A stretch of 64,000 nt of DNA from contig JACKPT010000004.1 of assembly GCA_024233345.1 (NCBI GenBank), positions 124,001-188,000 of the forward strand, given 5' to 3'. Positions 15,610 through 24,930 of the stretch are shown here, one piece after another (position 1 is the first letter of the stretch; every line of letters begins with the position of its first letter). The DNA comes from Verrucomicrobiota bacterium (lineage in GTDB: Bacteria; Verrucomicrobiota; Kiritimatiellia; CAIVKH01). The translations under genes were made by a program, and so were the position numbers. The notes below the pieces were generated by a model, which had not been told where the DNA came from, did not search any database, and was given only the letters and a program-made list of their open reading frames with translations.

Positions 15610-16950
15610 ATGAGTGATCTTCCATCCAGTCTGTCCATGGCGGAAATTCAGCAGACCCAGCGCCTCTCCTTTATCGAGGGCGGTTTCACCCAGATCTTTC
15701 TGACCTGGACCTCGGGAAGTATATTGACCGGCTACTTGCTGTACCTGGGGGCAGGGCCTTCGGTTCTGGCCGCGATGGCCAGTTTGCCGATGCTGGTACA
15801 GGTCGTTCTCCCGATTGCCGTCTGGCTCGCCCTTTCCATGGGGAGCCGCCGCCGGTTTATGATCGTCACTGCGTCGATCGGTCGCGGGCTCTGGCTGGGG
15901 GCGATTGCGATTCCCCTGCTCCCGGTTTCGGATGCAGCAAGACCGTTTCTTTTACTGCTCCTGTTGTTTCTCTCCAGTCTGTTTCAGACCATGGTGGGAC
16001 CAGCCTGGGTCTCTTTGATGAGTGATGTGGTTCCCGAGGTTCAGCGGGGGCGGTACTTCAGCCTTCGCAATGGTTGGATGGGAGTAATTGGAACCGCGGC
16101 CGCGCTGGCCGCCAGCTGGTTCCTGGACCGGGTGCCTTCTCCCCTGGGATTTCAGGTGGTCTATGCCGTCGGCCTGGTGTTCGCCATGATCGGAATCCAT
16201 CTTTACCGGAACCATGCGGAGCCGGCCCTACCCAAGCAGACGGTCTCGCTCATGGAAATTATCCGGGTCCCGCTTCGGGACCCGGGGTTTCGCCGGTTTC
16301 TCAGGTTCACCCTCTATTGGAATGCCTCCGTGATGGTCGCAGCCCCGTTTGTGATTCCATACTTTTTCCAGCACCTCGGGATGTCCTTTACCCAACTCGC
16401 GATTTGGAGCGGCATCTCCGCCCTCGCGATGCTGTTCACGGCTCCCTTATGGGGCAAGGTGGCGGATCGGTTTGGTCACAAACATGTACTGGCGATCACG
16501 ACCTTTCTTGCCGGGACGGTCAATCCGGTGTGCTGGCTACTCGCCCAGCCGGGCAACCTGACGTTTGTCTGGATCAGCGGCCTGATGGATGCCTTGTCAT
16601 GGGGCGGCATTAATACCGCCTTGTTCAACCTCAGCATCGGGACCGCACCCAGCGCACGCAGAATGTCCTATCTGGCCATGCTCGGGGTCGCCACCGGCCT
16701 GACCGGATTTGTCGTAGCCACCGGTTCCGGGATTCTGTTGGGGCACCTGATCGCGCATGATGTGTGGCTCGGGACGTTTCATTGGACCGGGTATCATTCG
16801 CTGTTTCTGATCTCCGGCATCCTGCGCACCTTTGCCTGGCTGGGCTTAAGGTCGGTTCCCGAGCAAAGGGCATGGCAGATCAATGATATCCGGCGCTTCT
16901 TCTGGCAACGGTATGTCATGCGTCTGCCCTGGAAGGGTGGATCGGCGTAA
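15610..16950 (+). CDS. MFS transporter
   Basis: A 446-residue integral membrane protein with about twelve hydrophobic helices in two halves. The first half carries the intracellular GSRRRF loop after helix two and a VQRGRYFSLRNGWMG loop; the second half carries GKVADRFGHKHVLA, the typical MFS motif between helices. The C-terminus (QRYVMRLPWKGG) is cytoplasmic and basic. The family covers many solutes and the substrate is not deducible. It is followed by two sugar-type oxidoreductases on the same strand, so an inositol- or sugar-like substrate is an inference. No clear Shine-Dalgarno precedes the ATG. Confidence 0.85.
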   Translation: MSDLPSSLSMAEIQQTQRLSFIEGGFTQIFLTWTSGSILTGYLLYLGAGPSVLAAMASLPMLVQVVLPIAVWLALSMGSRRRFMIVTASIGRGLWLGAIAIPLLPVSDAARPFLLLLLLFLSSLFQTMVGPAWVSLMSDVVPEVQRGRYFSLRNGWMGVIGTAAALAASWFLDRVPSPLGFQVVYAVGLVFAMIGIHLYRNHAEPALPKQTVSLMEIIRVPLRDPGFRRFLRFTLYWNASVMVAAPFVIPYFFQHLGMSFTQLAIWSGISALAMLFTAPLWGKVADRFGHKHVLAITTFLAGTVNPVCWLLAQPGNLTFVWISGLMDALSWGGINTALFNLSIGTAPSARRMSYLAMLGVATGLTGFVVATGSGILLGHLIAHDVWLGTFHWTGYHSLFLISGILRTFAWLGLRSVPEQRAWQINDIRRFFWQRYVMRLPWKGGSA

Positions 16951-16960
16951 TCACGATCCG

Positions 16961-16978
16961 GGCTGGGCAACCCCAGCC
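16961..16978 (+). terminator. Hairpin after the MFS gene
   Basis: GGCTGGG-CAAC-CCCAGCC is a perfect 7-bp stem 11 bp after the stop. No U-tract follows and the next gene starts 17 bp later, so full termination is doubtful. Confidence 0.3.
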
Positions 16979-16994
16979 GATCCGTGGTACCCGT

Positions 16995-18161
16995 ATGCGC
17001 ATGACCATCCAACCTGACCAGCTTCGTATCGGCCTCATCGGGGTAGGGAACATGGGTTCCTTCTACGCCCGCGAACTCACAGCGGGAACCATTCCCCGGG
17101 CGGTACTGGCTGCCGTCTGTGATGAGGACCCTGCCCGCCTGGCCCCGTGGACCGGGGTGACGCAATATTCTTCCGCCGAGGCTTTGCTGAATCACCCCAC
17201 CTTGGATGCCGTCCTCATTGCCACCCCTCACTATGCCCATACCACTCTCGGTATCGCCGCCCTCGATAAGGGATTGCATGTCCTTGTCGACAAGCCGATC
17301 TCGGTCCACAAAGCCGACGCGGTTCGGTTGCTGGCTGCTCACCGGAATCCCCAGCAAATTTTTGCTGCAATGTTTAATCAACGCACCGATGGTTATTTTC
17401 TGAAGATCAAAGAGCTGGTTGACGCCGGCAGTCTCGGAGAATTGCGCCGGGTCAATTGGATCATCACCAATTGGTTTCGAACCGATGCCTACTACGCATC
17501 TGGGGGTTGGCGGGCGACCTGGGCGGGCGAGGGTGGGGGCGTGCTCCTCAATCAATGCCCCCATCAACTCGATATGCTCTGTTGGCTGACCGGGACCCCG
17601 GAACGGGTCGACGCCCATTGCCAGTTTGGCCGGTACCATGACATCGAAGTGGAAGATGATGTGACCGCCTACCTCGAGTATGCGAATGGCGCCACCGGGG
17701 TCTTTATCACCAGTACCGGTGAAGCGCCCGGCACCAACCGTCTTGAGCTGATCGGGGAGGGAGGCAAGGTGGTTTTGGAGGCGGATACCTTGCACTTCTA
17801 CCGCAATCAAACCCCCATGTCGGCATTCTCCCGGACCACAACCGAATCGTTCGCGGCGCCTGAAGTCTCGGTGGAAACCTATGACGGCCTGAACCATGGG
17901 GAACAGCATGTCGGGGTGCTGAAAAATTTCGTTGCGGCGATTCTGGATGGAGCGCCCCTGATTGCCCCCGCCGCCGAGGGTCTGGCCTCAGTGGAACTGG
18001 CCAACGCGATGCTGTTGTCCGCGTTCGAACGGCGCCCGGTGGAACTGCCGATCGATGCCGATGCCTACGCCAAATGTTTGCAGCAGCGGATCGCCGCCTC
18101 CACCCACCGCAAGAAAACCGCCGCCCCCTCCGGCCCCTCCGACATGAAAGGATCCTTCTGA
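16995..18161 (+). CDS. Gfo/Idh/MocA-family oxidoreductase
   Basis: A 388-residue NAD(P)-dependent oxidoreductase. The N-terminal Rossmann fold reads IGLIGVGNMGSFYAREL; the family lysine-proline motif appears as VDKPISVHK; and the C-terminal alpha/beta domain contains GGWRATWAGEGGGVLLNQCPHQLD, with the HQLD catalytic-site histidine and aspartate. Family members oxidise or dehydrate sugars, inositols and their acids; the substrate cannot be named. Two Met codons (16995, 17001) are possible starts. The stop overlaps the start of a second family member (TGATG), implying joint function. Confidence 0.9.
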   Translation: MRMTIQPDQLRIGLIGVGNMGSFYARELTAGTIPRAVLAAVCDEDPARLAPWTGVTQYSSAEALLNHPTLDAVLIATPHYAHTTLGIAALDKGLHVLVDKPISVHKADAVRLLAAHRNPQQIFAAMFNQRTDGYFLKIKELVDAGSLGELRRVNWIITNWFRTDAYYASGGWRATWAGEGGGVLLNQCPHQLDMLCWLTGTPERVDAHCQFGRYHDIEVEDDVTAYLEYANGATGVFITSTGEAPGTNRLELIGEGGKVVLEADTLHFYRNQTPMSAFSRTTTESFAAPEVSVETYDGLNHGEQHVGVLKNFVAAILDGAPLIAPAAEGLASVELANAMLLSAFERRPVELPIDADAYAKCLQQRIAASTHRKKTAAPSGPSDMKGSF

Positions 18162-19255
18162 TGACCGCCATCTCTTCAACCAATGGTATGACCTATGCGC
18201 CCCAGGGAAAGCCCGCCCCGGTGTGCGGGCCGGGAGCGTTTGTGTTTGCCGCAGCAGCACTGGACCACGGCCATATCTATGGCCAGGTGAATGGACTTCG
18301 CGAAGCAGGTGGTGAACTCAAGTGGGTGTATGACCCGGACCCGGAGAAGGTCGCAAACTTTGTGAAGGCCTACCCCGAAGTCAGGGTCGCCCGGAGCCTG
18401 GATGAGATCCTCGATGATGCTGCGGTGCGGATGGTGGCCTCGGCGGCGATCCCCGCCGACCGGGCCGGACTGGGGCTCAAGGTTCTTCATGCCGGGAAGG
18501 ATTATTTTACCGATAAATCGCCATTTACCAGTTTGGAGCAATTGGCCGAGGTTCGGGCTGCGGTGGCCGCCACGGGAAACAAGTACGCGGTTTATTACAG
18601 CGAGCGGCTTCACACCGAGTCCGGCATGTTCGCCGGCGAGTTGATTGAGCAGGGGGCGATTGGTCGTGTGCTCCAGGTCATCGGGCTCGGTCCTCACCGA
18701 TTGAGCGCGCCGCACCGTCCGGCCTGGTTTTTCGAGAAGGCCCGGTACGGCGGTATCCTCACCGATATTGGCAGCCACCAGTGCGAACAGTTCCTGCACT
18801 ACACTGGCGCGAAGGACGGTACGGTGCTTTCCGCCCATGTTGCGAACCACGCCCATCCCCAGTATCCCGGTCTGGAGGACTTCGGGGAGGCGATGATTCT
18901 TGGAGACAATGGCACCTCCTTCTATTTCCGGGTTGACTGGTTCACCCCCGATGGCCTCCGCACCTGGGGCGATGGGCGAACCCTGATCCAGGGGACCGAC
19001 GGGTACATCGAGCTGCGAAAGTATGTCGACATCGGAACCGATCGCATGGGCGACCAGGTGTATCTGGTCAATGGCGAGGGTGAGCAACGGATTGAGGTGG
19101 GAGGCAAGGTCGGGTTCCCCTATTTCGGGCGGCTCATCCTCGACTGCCTCAACCGCACCGAGACGGCCATGACGCAGGCACATGCCTTCAAGGCGGCCGA
19201 ACTGTCCATGCTTGCCCAGCAAGCGGCGGATGCCCTCCGCGGTGTCGTCGCATAG
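18161..19255 (+). CDS. Gfo/Idh/MocA-family oxidoreductase (second)
   Basis: A 364-residue relative of the preceding gene. The Rossmann region is divergent (FVFAAAALDHGHIYGQVNGL in place of GxGxxG), which may mean altered cofactor binding. The lysine site reads YFTDKSPFTSLEQL, so the usual EKP is DKS. The C-terminal domain has GGILTDIGSHQCEQFL, matching the DIGSHxxD region with Gln in place of Leu/Val, and ends in AAELSMLAQQAADALRG. The start at 18161 is coupled to the upstream stop. Family membership is clear; substrate unknown. Confidence 0.87.
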   Translation: MTAISSTNGMTYAPQGKPAPVCGPGAFVFAAAALDHGHIYGQVNGLREAGGELKWVYDPDPEKVANFVKAYPEVRVARSLDEILDDAAVRMVASAAIPADRAGLGLKVLHAGKDYFTDKSPFTSLEQLAEVRAAVAATGNKYAVYYSERLHTESGMFAGELIEQGAIGRVLQVIGLGPHRLSAPHRPAWFFEKARYGGILTDIGSHQCEQFLHYTGAKDGTVLSAHVANHAHPQYPGLEDFGEAMILGDNGTSFYFRVDWFTPDGLRTWGDGRTLIQGTDGYIELRKYVDIGTDRMGDQVYLVNGEGEQRIEVGGKVGFPYFGRLILDCLNRTETAMTQAHAFKAAELSMLAQQAADALRGVVA

Positions 19256-19324
19256 TGGTGCGACCGAGCCCGCCAAGGTAACGTATTATTTGATCCACTC
19301 GAATACGCGATCGTCGATTCATCC

Positions 19325-19351
19325 CGGGCCGCCCAGAGGTCGGCCCCTACC
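19325..19351. repeat. Short copy of the intergenic palindromic repeat
   Basis: GGGCCGCCCAGAGGTCGGCCC forms a GGGCCG/CGGCCC stem, followed by CTACCC. It matches the first motif of the 15394 element and lies between two convergent genes. Confidence 0.55.
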
Positions 19352-19374
19352 CGGCTATCGCCATTTTCCTCTTT

Positions 19375-22300
19375 TTACGGTTCCTCGATGCGGAATCGGA
19401 AACCGGCTGCTTGGGGGCCATCGGGGAGATCGAAGGTCCTGGTTGTGCCCGGGGCGATGGGGAGCCCGTCATTGCCCGGTACCGGCCAGAAGCTCCAGGA
19501 CTGAAATTCGTTGGTACTGATCTCGATTGTGACCTGCCGGTTGCCGAGGTCGTGTCCGACGAACGCCCCCATGCTGTCCGATCCCATGATGCCCGACCAA
19601 GCGTCGAATTCATTGGTGGGGCTGGTATAGGCCAGGAATTCTTCCTCGTTCACGCTATGGTCGCCATCCGGGTCGTCGCCACGCCCAGACCCGGGGGCAT
19701 TGGTGGTTCCGAAGTGGGCGATCTGCCATTGCTCATAGCTCTGGCGAGCGGGTAGCTCGTTGACGATCCAGTCCCGGATCAGGGCAATGTTGGTATGGTC
19801 AAGTTCATAGGTGGCGAGGGGAGGCATGCGGGAAAACCCATTGCTCTCGCCCATCCGGTTCCAGATGATGCTGTGATCGACATCACCGGGTACAATATAC
19901 TTATTGGCGGGGTTGCCCCCGTTGCTGCCCGCTTCGCCAAGGATCATTCCCGTGTCGAACAACTTCACAAAAGCTCTTCCATCCCAGGCTCCCGGCACCG
20001 ATCCGGCGGCGCCCATGTGACAGTATCCGCAATTAACCGAGAGATAGGACCGGGCCCGCGCCTCCAGGCTGTATTCGGTTTCGTCGGGACCGATATGCCG
20101 CGGCAGTTCGGCCGGATCACCCAGGCCGTTGCTGGTGTAACCGGCGACCTCCAGCAGATGAATCAGGTTATTGCTGACGCCCGCGATGGCTCCCGGTGCA
20201 TTCAACTGACGGGTATTGAAACTGAGGGCATGGCCGGCTGCCGGGGTATGGCATACCAGGCACTCGGCCCGGCTGGGAATCCGCCACTGCTGGACGGTGG
20301 GCTGCCCAGCGTTGGTGATGGACAGGCTGAAGTTCACCCCGGCATCCGGAACCAGGACCGCTTCGGTTCCGGCATCGTTCCACCGGTAGCTGACCCCATA
20401 CGATCCACTCGCGTTTCGAACCAGCACCCGGGTCTCAATTCGCTTGCTGGTGGCGGGATTGCCCCGCTCCATCAGCAAATCAAAATGCTTCACCCACATC
20501 ATGCCCTCGGGGAATGTCCAGTTGCCTTCCCGGCTCATCGTCACCCGGTCTGTGGTGTTGGTAAGGATAAACCACCGGCTCTTGACGGCATAGTCCGACC
20601 AAAACGCCATATTGGGCTCGTACCCCACCACCCCGGGGTTCGGAGTCAAGTCGGCTAGATCGGCAAAAATACCGGTTTCCGACAAGGTCTCCGGAAAGGG
20701 CAGGTCCGACGTTTGCCCGGCCAACTTGAGGATCCGGCCTCCAAGGAAATTCAACATCAGGACATCCTCATTGGCGGGATTGGACAGGAACTGAATGAGC
20801 CAGGCCTGCCCGGCGATCCGGTTGATGTTGGTCGCGCCGGAGGTGCGCTCGATGCTCCAGATATTTCCCGACAGCAGGTCCGAGCAGAGATATTTCCCAT
20901 ACAGATCCGGAAATTGAGATCCCCGGTAAACAAAGCCGCCGGTGATCGACTCGCCCTGGAATTCACCACCACCATGGTCGTACTCCCAGACCGGCTTCCG
21001 GTATTCAAACCCCGGAGGAGGTACCCGGTCAGGGCGAGGGCCCGGCAGGGTGCCCTCATAATAGACCCAGCCGCCATTGTCGCCAGCCTGGAAAATCGAT
21101 ACCTCTTCGCGTGCGTCATTGCCGACATCGGCCACCCACAGCTCATCGGTCAGGGCATCAAAGCTGAACTGCCATGGATTGCGCAATCCCACCACATAGA
21201 ACTCGGTGCGGACTGCGGCGGGACTGACCGCACTGCCATTGAATTGGGTGGCCCCGACAAATGGATTGTCGGCGGGGATGGCGTAGTAGGCTTTGCCGCC
21301 GCCGTCGACCGGAATCCCGGGATGGGGGTTGGGCTCAAGATTGCCGGGCTGCTTGTCCACATCAATGCGCAGGATTGCCGACCACAGATCCTGATCGATT
21401 TTCTGGCTGTTGTTGTAGCCGTCGGGCTGATCATTGACAAAACCCTGGTCACCGATGCCCATGTAGAGGTACCCGTCGATGCCGAAGCGGATGCTGTCCA
21501 CATTGTGGACATTCCCGTTGTTGAGTTGGTTGATCAGGATCTGTTCCGAGCCGGTATCGCCGAGGTTGGGGTTGCCGGCCTGGGTCTGGAACCGACTCAG
21601 CCGGGCCCGTCCATTCGTGCCGTCATAATGACAGTAGGACAGATACACATACCGGTTATTGGCATAGTCGGGGTGGAAGGCGATGCCCTTGACCCCCAGC
21701 TCATTTCCATCGTCGAGCACCCGCCCGCTGATGTCCATGTACAGGGACTTCTGGGCGTTGGTGGTTCCGGCCCCTGTGATCACATAGATTTCGCCATTGC
21801 GCTGGGTGACAAAGATCCGGTTGGTCTCTCCGGGCGGACTCGCCATCGCGGTGGGGGCGTCAAAGTTACTGATGGTGGGGAATGCGTCTACAATACTGAA
21901 TGCGGTTGGGGGAGGATTGACCGGCATGGTCACGGTGTTGTTCGGGATGCGCAAGTCTGTGGAGAAGGTGATCGCCACCGACGCTGGCGGGGATGTGACC
22001 CCGCCGGTGCCCGAGACCTGGTAGGTAAAGCTGTCCTCGGCGGGAAAGCCGGAGGTGTGGGTATAGAGAATCCGCCCATCCGCCATGGGCACGGCGGTGC
22101 CGAAGGCTGGCGATGAAACTACGGTTACCGTGTTGGTCAGGGTCTCGCCGCTGTCATTGCGCAGCACGGCAATCCCCGCCTTGGTCTGGTGATGCATGAC
22201 GATGGCATCCGGCACAGTGATGATGGGATTCGTGTTGGTCGGGTCGGGCACTGTGGGCGGTGCCATCTGGAGGATCCATGAATCCAGCGCGACCCCATCT

Positions 22301-23811
22301 TCCCGCATGACCACGCGCAAAGTGTAGATCCCTGGAGCAGGAATCGAAAACGAAGTGGGTATCAGCGCCGGGGCTGGTTCATTGGCCTCATACCCCCCGA
22401 GCGATACCCAGGGGTTGGTGTCGAAATCTGCATCTTCATTCCCATACATCTGGTACCAATCCACTGCGCCTCCCGGCCCATCCGCCAGCTCGACGATGCC
22501 CGCAAACAGGGAGTCGGAATCACTGTCGGCCCCGTCGAAGCGGAGCCAAAGATTATAGATTCCCGCGTTGGTGATGCTCATCCGATACTCAAGGGCCGGT
22601 CCGTCGATGTAGCTCGCACCAACGCCGGTATCCGGAAGTGCCCGCATGTAGCCGGGGCCGCGGTTGTTGGCGAATGCTCCCGGGGTATTTCCGGAAACCT
22701 CTGTCCAGACCACCCCGAGCGTCGAGGTTGCCGCATGGTAAAATTCCGCCTCGCCCGCGACATAGCCACCCTGCTCGAGGTAGGGCTGGTCATCCGGGAG
22801 CGGCGGCGCGGAAGGGCGCACAACCGTGACGCTATCCGTGCAAACAACCGTGCCGGTCGCCGGCGATCTCACGGCAAGATCATTCAGATACGCATCATGA
22901 TCCGCCCCTGCGCCCGCAAAAATGTTCCAGAATCGCAACCGGTCGATGGTTCCGTTGGCCCGGGCCTCCAGCGCTCCGGTGAAACTGTGCAGCGCCGCGC
23001 CGGCCCGGATCACATCGACGCTATAGGTGGTGGCCGAGGTCAGGGTGAAGGTGATGTCGAGGCCATCCCCCGTGAACTCCATGTCGGTCGCCTGATCGTT
23101 CAGGGCATAGACATTGGTGCCGCCCTTGAACTCCAGATACCAGAGGTGCTCGCTGTCACTATTCGACAAGTGCAGGGCCACGATACCCCCGGGATCGATG
23201 AAGTTGTTCTCCATGCGGCAATGGATGGATTGCCCAACCTGAAGGGGGGAGACCAGGGTTCGTTCCGCCCAGGTGGTCTGGCCATTTTTGGCATAGAGGC
23301 CCCATGCCCTCGGCCCGATGGAAAGGCCGGTGTCTTCCATAAACCAACCACCATCCGCGCCACTTCCCGAGGTCGACAAGGTCCATGGCCCAAAACCGCT
23401 TCCGCCATTGTCGCCGGCCTCCCAACCGTTGTCGTACACCGCATCGCTTCCCGTATCGGCTCCATTGGTGGTGAATCCGATGATGCCCTCACCTTCTCCG
23501 GAAATCGTGATGACATTGGTACCCACCGCCAGAGGAATGTCGCTGATCGACCATGACGGTCCAGCCGCCGCCACCCCGGAAACCAGATTGGCCTGATTGG
23601 TCCACTCGAGAAACCCGGCCACAGACGGGTCCGCAGTTCCCTGCAGAGACACGGTTTCGGTTGTCCAGTCCACCAGGATTTCAGGGTCCACCGGATTGGT
23701 AACGGTCAAAAGACAGGACAGGGAAACTGAGGGCACCGAAAGGCCGATCATCAAAAAACCGGCGACTGCCAGCTCCATTCGGTTTGGGAAAAGTGAAAAG
23801 GTTTTTGTCAT
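19375..23811 (-). CDS. Secreted PQQ-dehydrogenase/cytochrome c fusion
   Basis: A 1478-residue exported protein. After a signal sequence come an Ig-like segment, a lectin/LamG-like segment with WTLSTSGSGADGGWF, a carbohydrate-binding-like domain (~360-520), and a cadherin-type bridge ending FTYQVSGTGGV. From ~648 to ~1035 lies a soluble PQQ-dependent sugar dehydrogenase propeller (VTQRNGEIYVI, GIAFHPDYANNRYVYLSY, FGIDGYLYMGIGDQG, YVVGLRNPWQFSFD). Two haem c motifs follow, CLVCH (~1183) and CGYCH (~1260), then DPDGDHSVNEEEFLAYTSP and a beta tail. The likely role is periplasmic or surface oxidation of a sugar or alcohol, with electrons passed to its own haems. Confidence 0.85.
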   Translation of the reverse strand: MTKTFSLFPNRMELAVAGFLMIGLSVPSVSLSCLLTVTNPVDPEILVDWTTETVSLQGTADPSVAGFLEWTNQANLVSGVAAAGPSWSISDIPLAVGTNVITISGEGEGIIGFTTNGADTGSDAVYDNGWEAGDNGGSGFGPWTLSTSGSGADGGWFMEDTGLSIGPRAWGLYAKNGQTTWAERTLVSPLQVGQSIHCRMENNFIDPGGIVALHLSNSDSEHLWYLEFKGGTNVYALNDQATDMEFTGDGLDITFTLTSATTYSVDVIRAGAALHSFTGALEARANGTIDRLRFWNIFAGAGADHDAYLNDLAVRSPATGTVVCTDSVTVVRPSAPPLPDDQPYLEQGGYVAGEAEFYHAATSTLGVVWTEVSGNTPGAFANNRGPGYMRALPDTGVGASYIDGPALEYRMSITNAGIYNLWLRFDGADSDSDSLFAGIVELADGPGGAVDWYQMYGNEDADFDTNPWVSLGGYEANEPAPALIPTSFSIPAPGIYTLRVVMREDGVALDSWILQMAPPTVPDPTNTNPIITVPDAIVMHHQTKAGIAVLRNDSGETLTNTVTVVSSPAFGTAVPMADGRILYTHTSGFPAEDSFTYQVSGTGGVTSPPASVAITFSTDLRIPNNTVTMPVNPPPTAFSIVDAFPTISNFDAPTAMASPPGETNRIFVTQRNGEIYVITGAGTTNAQKSLYMDISGRVLDDGNELGVKGIAFHPDYANNRYVYLSYCHYDGTNGRARLSRFQTQAGNPNLGDTGSEQILINQLNNGNVHNVDSIRFGIDGYLYMGIGDQGFVNDQPDGYNNSQKIDQDLWSAILRIDVDKQPGNLEPNPHPGIPVDGGGKAYYAIPADNPFVGATQFNGSAVSPAAVRTEFYVVGLRNPWQFSFDALTDELWVADVGNDAREEVSIFQAGDNGGWVYYEGTLPGPRPDRVPPPGFEYRKPVWEYDHGGGEFQGESITGGFVYRGSQFPDLYGKYLCSDLLSGNIWSIERTSGATNINRIAGQAWLIQFLSNPANEDVLMLNFLGGRILKLAGQTSDLPFPETLSETGIFADLADLTPNPGVVGYEPNMAFWSDYAVKSRWFILTNTTDRVTMSREGNWTFPEGMMWVKHFDLLMERGNPATSKRIETRVLVRNASGSYGVSYRWNDAGTEAVLVPDAGVNFSLSITNAGQPTVQQWRIPSRAECLVCHTPAAGHALSFNTRQLNAPGAIAGVSNNLIHLLEVAGYTSNGLGDPAELPRHIGPDETEYSLEARARSYLSVNCGYCHMGAAGSVPGAWDGRAFVKLFDTGMILGEAGSNGGNPANKYIVPGDVDHSIIWNRMGESNGFSRMPPLATYELDHTNIALIRDWIVNELPARQSYEQWQIAHFGTTNAPGSGRGDDPDGDHSVNEEEFLAYTSPTNEFDAWSGIMGSDSMGAFVGHDLGNRQVTIEISTNEFQSWSFWPVPGNDGLPIAPGTTRTFDLPDGPQAAGFRFRIEEP

Positions 23812-24129
23812 GATCGTTCTTTCTGGTGTCTGGTGATTTGTCCGCTAAATCTATCGTTAATAGGTCAAACGGTAAACTATCATCTGGTCTCTGTCGGACA
23901 TGAATTGTTGTATCCGGTTCAATAGCAGAAGTTAATGTGGTAATAATTATGATCATGATTTCTGTAAAATTCTGGGCTAGGCCCTTGGCTTACCCGCATT
24001 GCGGTATCGGGGAATCCATGATGGGCCCGTCGGGGTATTCATTCAGAGCGGGGGATTGGCGTTGTCATCCCGGCTGAATCTGGGTAGGGAAGACTACAGG
24101 ATCGAATTTCACATCGACGAGGCAAGCTG
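23812..24129. other. Gap without a recognisable gene
   Basis: These 318 bp between the divergent 23811 gene and the 24130 fragment are AT-richer than their surroundings, especially 23840-23960. They must hold both leaders, but I could not pick a convincing pair of promoter boxes. Confidence 0.5.
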
Positions 24130-24276
24130 ATGAAACATGTCCTATTGCTGACCGGACTGAGCGGGTGTTTGCTCGTGTCGCCTTTTCTTCAGGCCGCGAC
24201 CACGGTTGATACCATCCATAAGCATGGCTATGGAGCCAATATCGGTTGGCTGAATTTTCAGGGCGACCTGACCCAG
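24130..24276 (+). pseudogene. Truncated secreted protein (YGANIGW family)
   Basis: GAGG precedes an ATG that opens a good signal peptide (MKHVLLLTGLSGCLLVSPFL) and then TIHKHGYGANIGWLNFQGD. The YGANIGW motif is typical of a secreted, repeat-containing family in PVC bacteria (from memory). After about 49 codons the reading changes abruptly to palindromic GC-rich DNA and the frame no longer resembles that family, although no stop occurs until 24837. I read it as a gene cut off by a deletion or by arrival of the palindromic element. Confidence 0.55.
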
Positions 24277-24373
24277 GGGGCGAGGAAACCCTCGCCAGCC
24301 TCGGCCAGGCAAGGGAACTGCCGGGCGGGGTGTTCGCTGGGTCGTGCATTGGCGAGTTGTTTTTACCACACCT

Positions 24374-24453
24374 CGGTTCGCCGGGACGGCGAACCCTACC
24401 ACGCCCGGTTTCTTCAAATGTGCCAGGTAGGGTCCGACCTCCGGGCGGACCGA
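24374..24453. repeat. Intergenic palindromic repeat inside decayed region
   Basis: GGTTCGCCGGGACGGCGAACC (perfect 9-bp arms) and, 50 bp on, GGTAGGGTCCGACCTCCGGGCGGACC. Both hairpin types seen at 15394 are present. The element follows the truncated YGANIGW gene and precedes a decayed toxin-antitoxin locus. Confidence 0.6.
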
Positions 24454-24532
24454 GAAGGTGGCCAATGGGGTTCTGTGCAAAATTCATGCTATCACCGAGG
24501 AGTCAGCTACTGCCCCTATCAGCCTACTCCAG

Positions 24533-24561
24533 TTGACATCGTTCGTATTCGGATGTATTCA
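24533..24561 (+). promoter_or_regulatory. Promoter of the decayed toxin-antitoxin locus
   Basis: A perfect TTGACA box is followed after 17 bp by TATTCA, 30 bp ahead of the antitoxin remnant. It is a strong sigma-70-like match that has survived although the genes behind it are broken. Confidence 0.6.
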
Positions 24562-24590
24562 CAACATAATCAGCAGATGCGAATTGTGCC

Positions 24591-24838
24591 ATGTCCAGAC
24601 CGTTACCCTGAGATTGCCCGAGCAAACGTACGAACGTTTCCGGACACTTGCCCAGCGCGAGAATCATCCCCTCTCGAATTTCATCAAGGACGGCGGCTAC
24701 CCGCTATGTCGAATCAGAACAGTTCGTCGATGAGTTCGAGATGGCGGATATCGAGAACAAACGGGGATCTGAACCGCAGCCCTGAAGCGTGGAGTCAAGG
24801 ACGCCAAAGAAGCTGGACAAGGGCGCGCTTTGTCTGAG
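24591..24838 (+). pseudogene. Frameshifted antitoxin remnant
   Basis: In one frame the sequence reads VQTVTLRLPEQTYERFRTLA, an N-terminal segment typical of small antitoxins. It then shifts frame near 24690 to give AATRYVESEQFVDEFEMAD, shifts again near 24745 to NGDLNRS, and a third time to LKRGVKDAKEAGQGRAL. Put together these make one ~80-residue antitoxin with at least three indels, plus an extra pair of bases after the initial ATG. It cannot be functional as it stands. A strong promoter sits just upstream and a toxin remnant just downstream. Confidence 0.6.
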
Positions 24839-24930
24839 TTCAGGATTTTCCGAGACGGGGTTCAGAAGAGCAAGAACAACCTTCCGCCGGGGAATCTCGG
24901 TTCGTCGAGAGGGAAGCTGAAGAGGTCTTG
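24830..24930 (+). pseudogene. RelE-type toxin remnant
   Basis: Overlapping the end of the antitoxin remnant, the frame LSEFRIFRDGVQKSKNNL resembles the N-terminus of RelE-type toxins that usually begin MSEFRIFETxxFQKSL. The start codon position is GTC, and the match ends after about 30 residues. The rest of the toxin, including the catalytic C-terminus, is missing. Identification rests on a short stretch plus its position behind an antitoxin remnant. Confidence 0.4.

Noticed and set aside
20713..22116. 467-codon plus-strand frame
   Set aside because: Shadow of the PQQ-dehydrogenase fusion.
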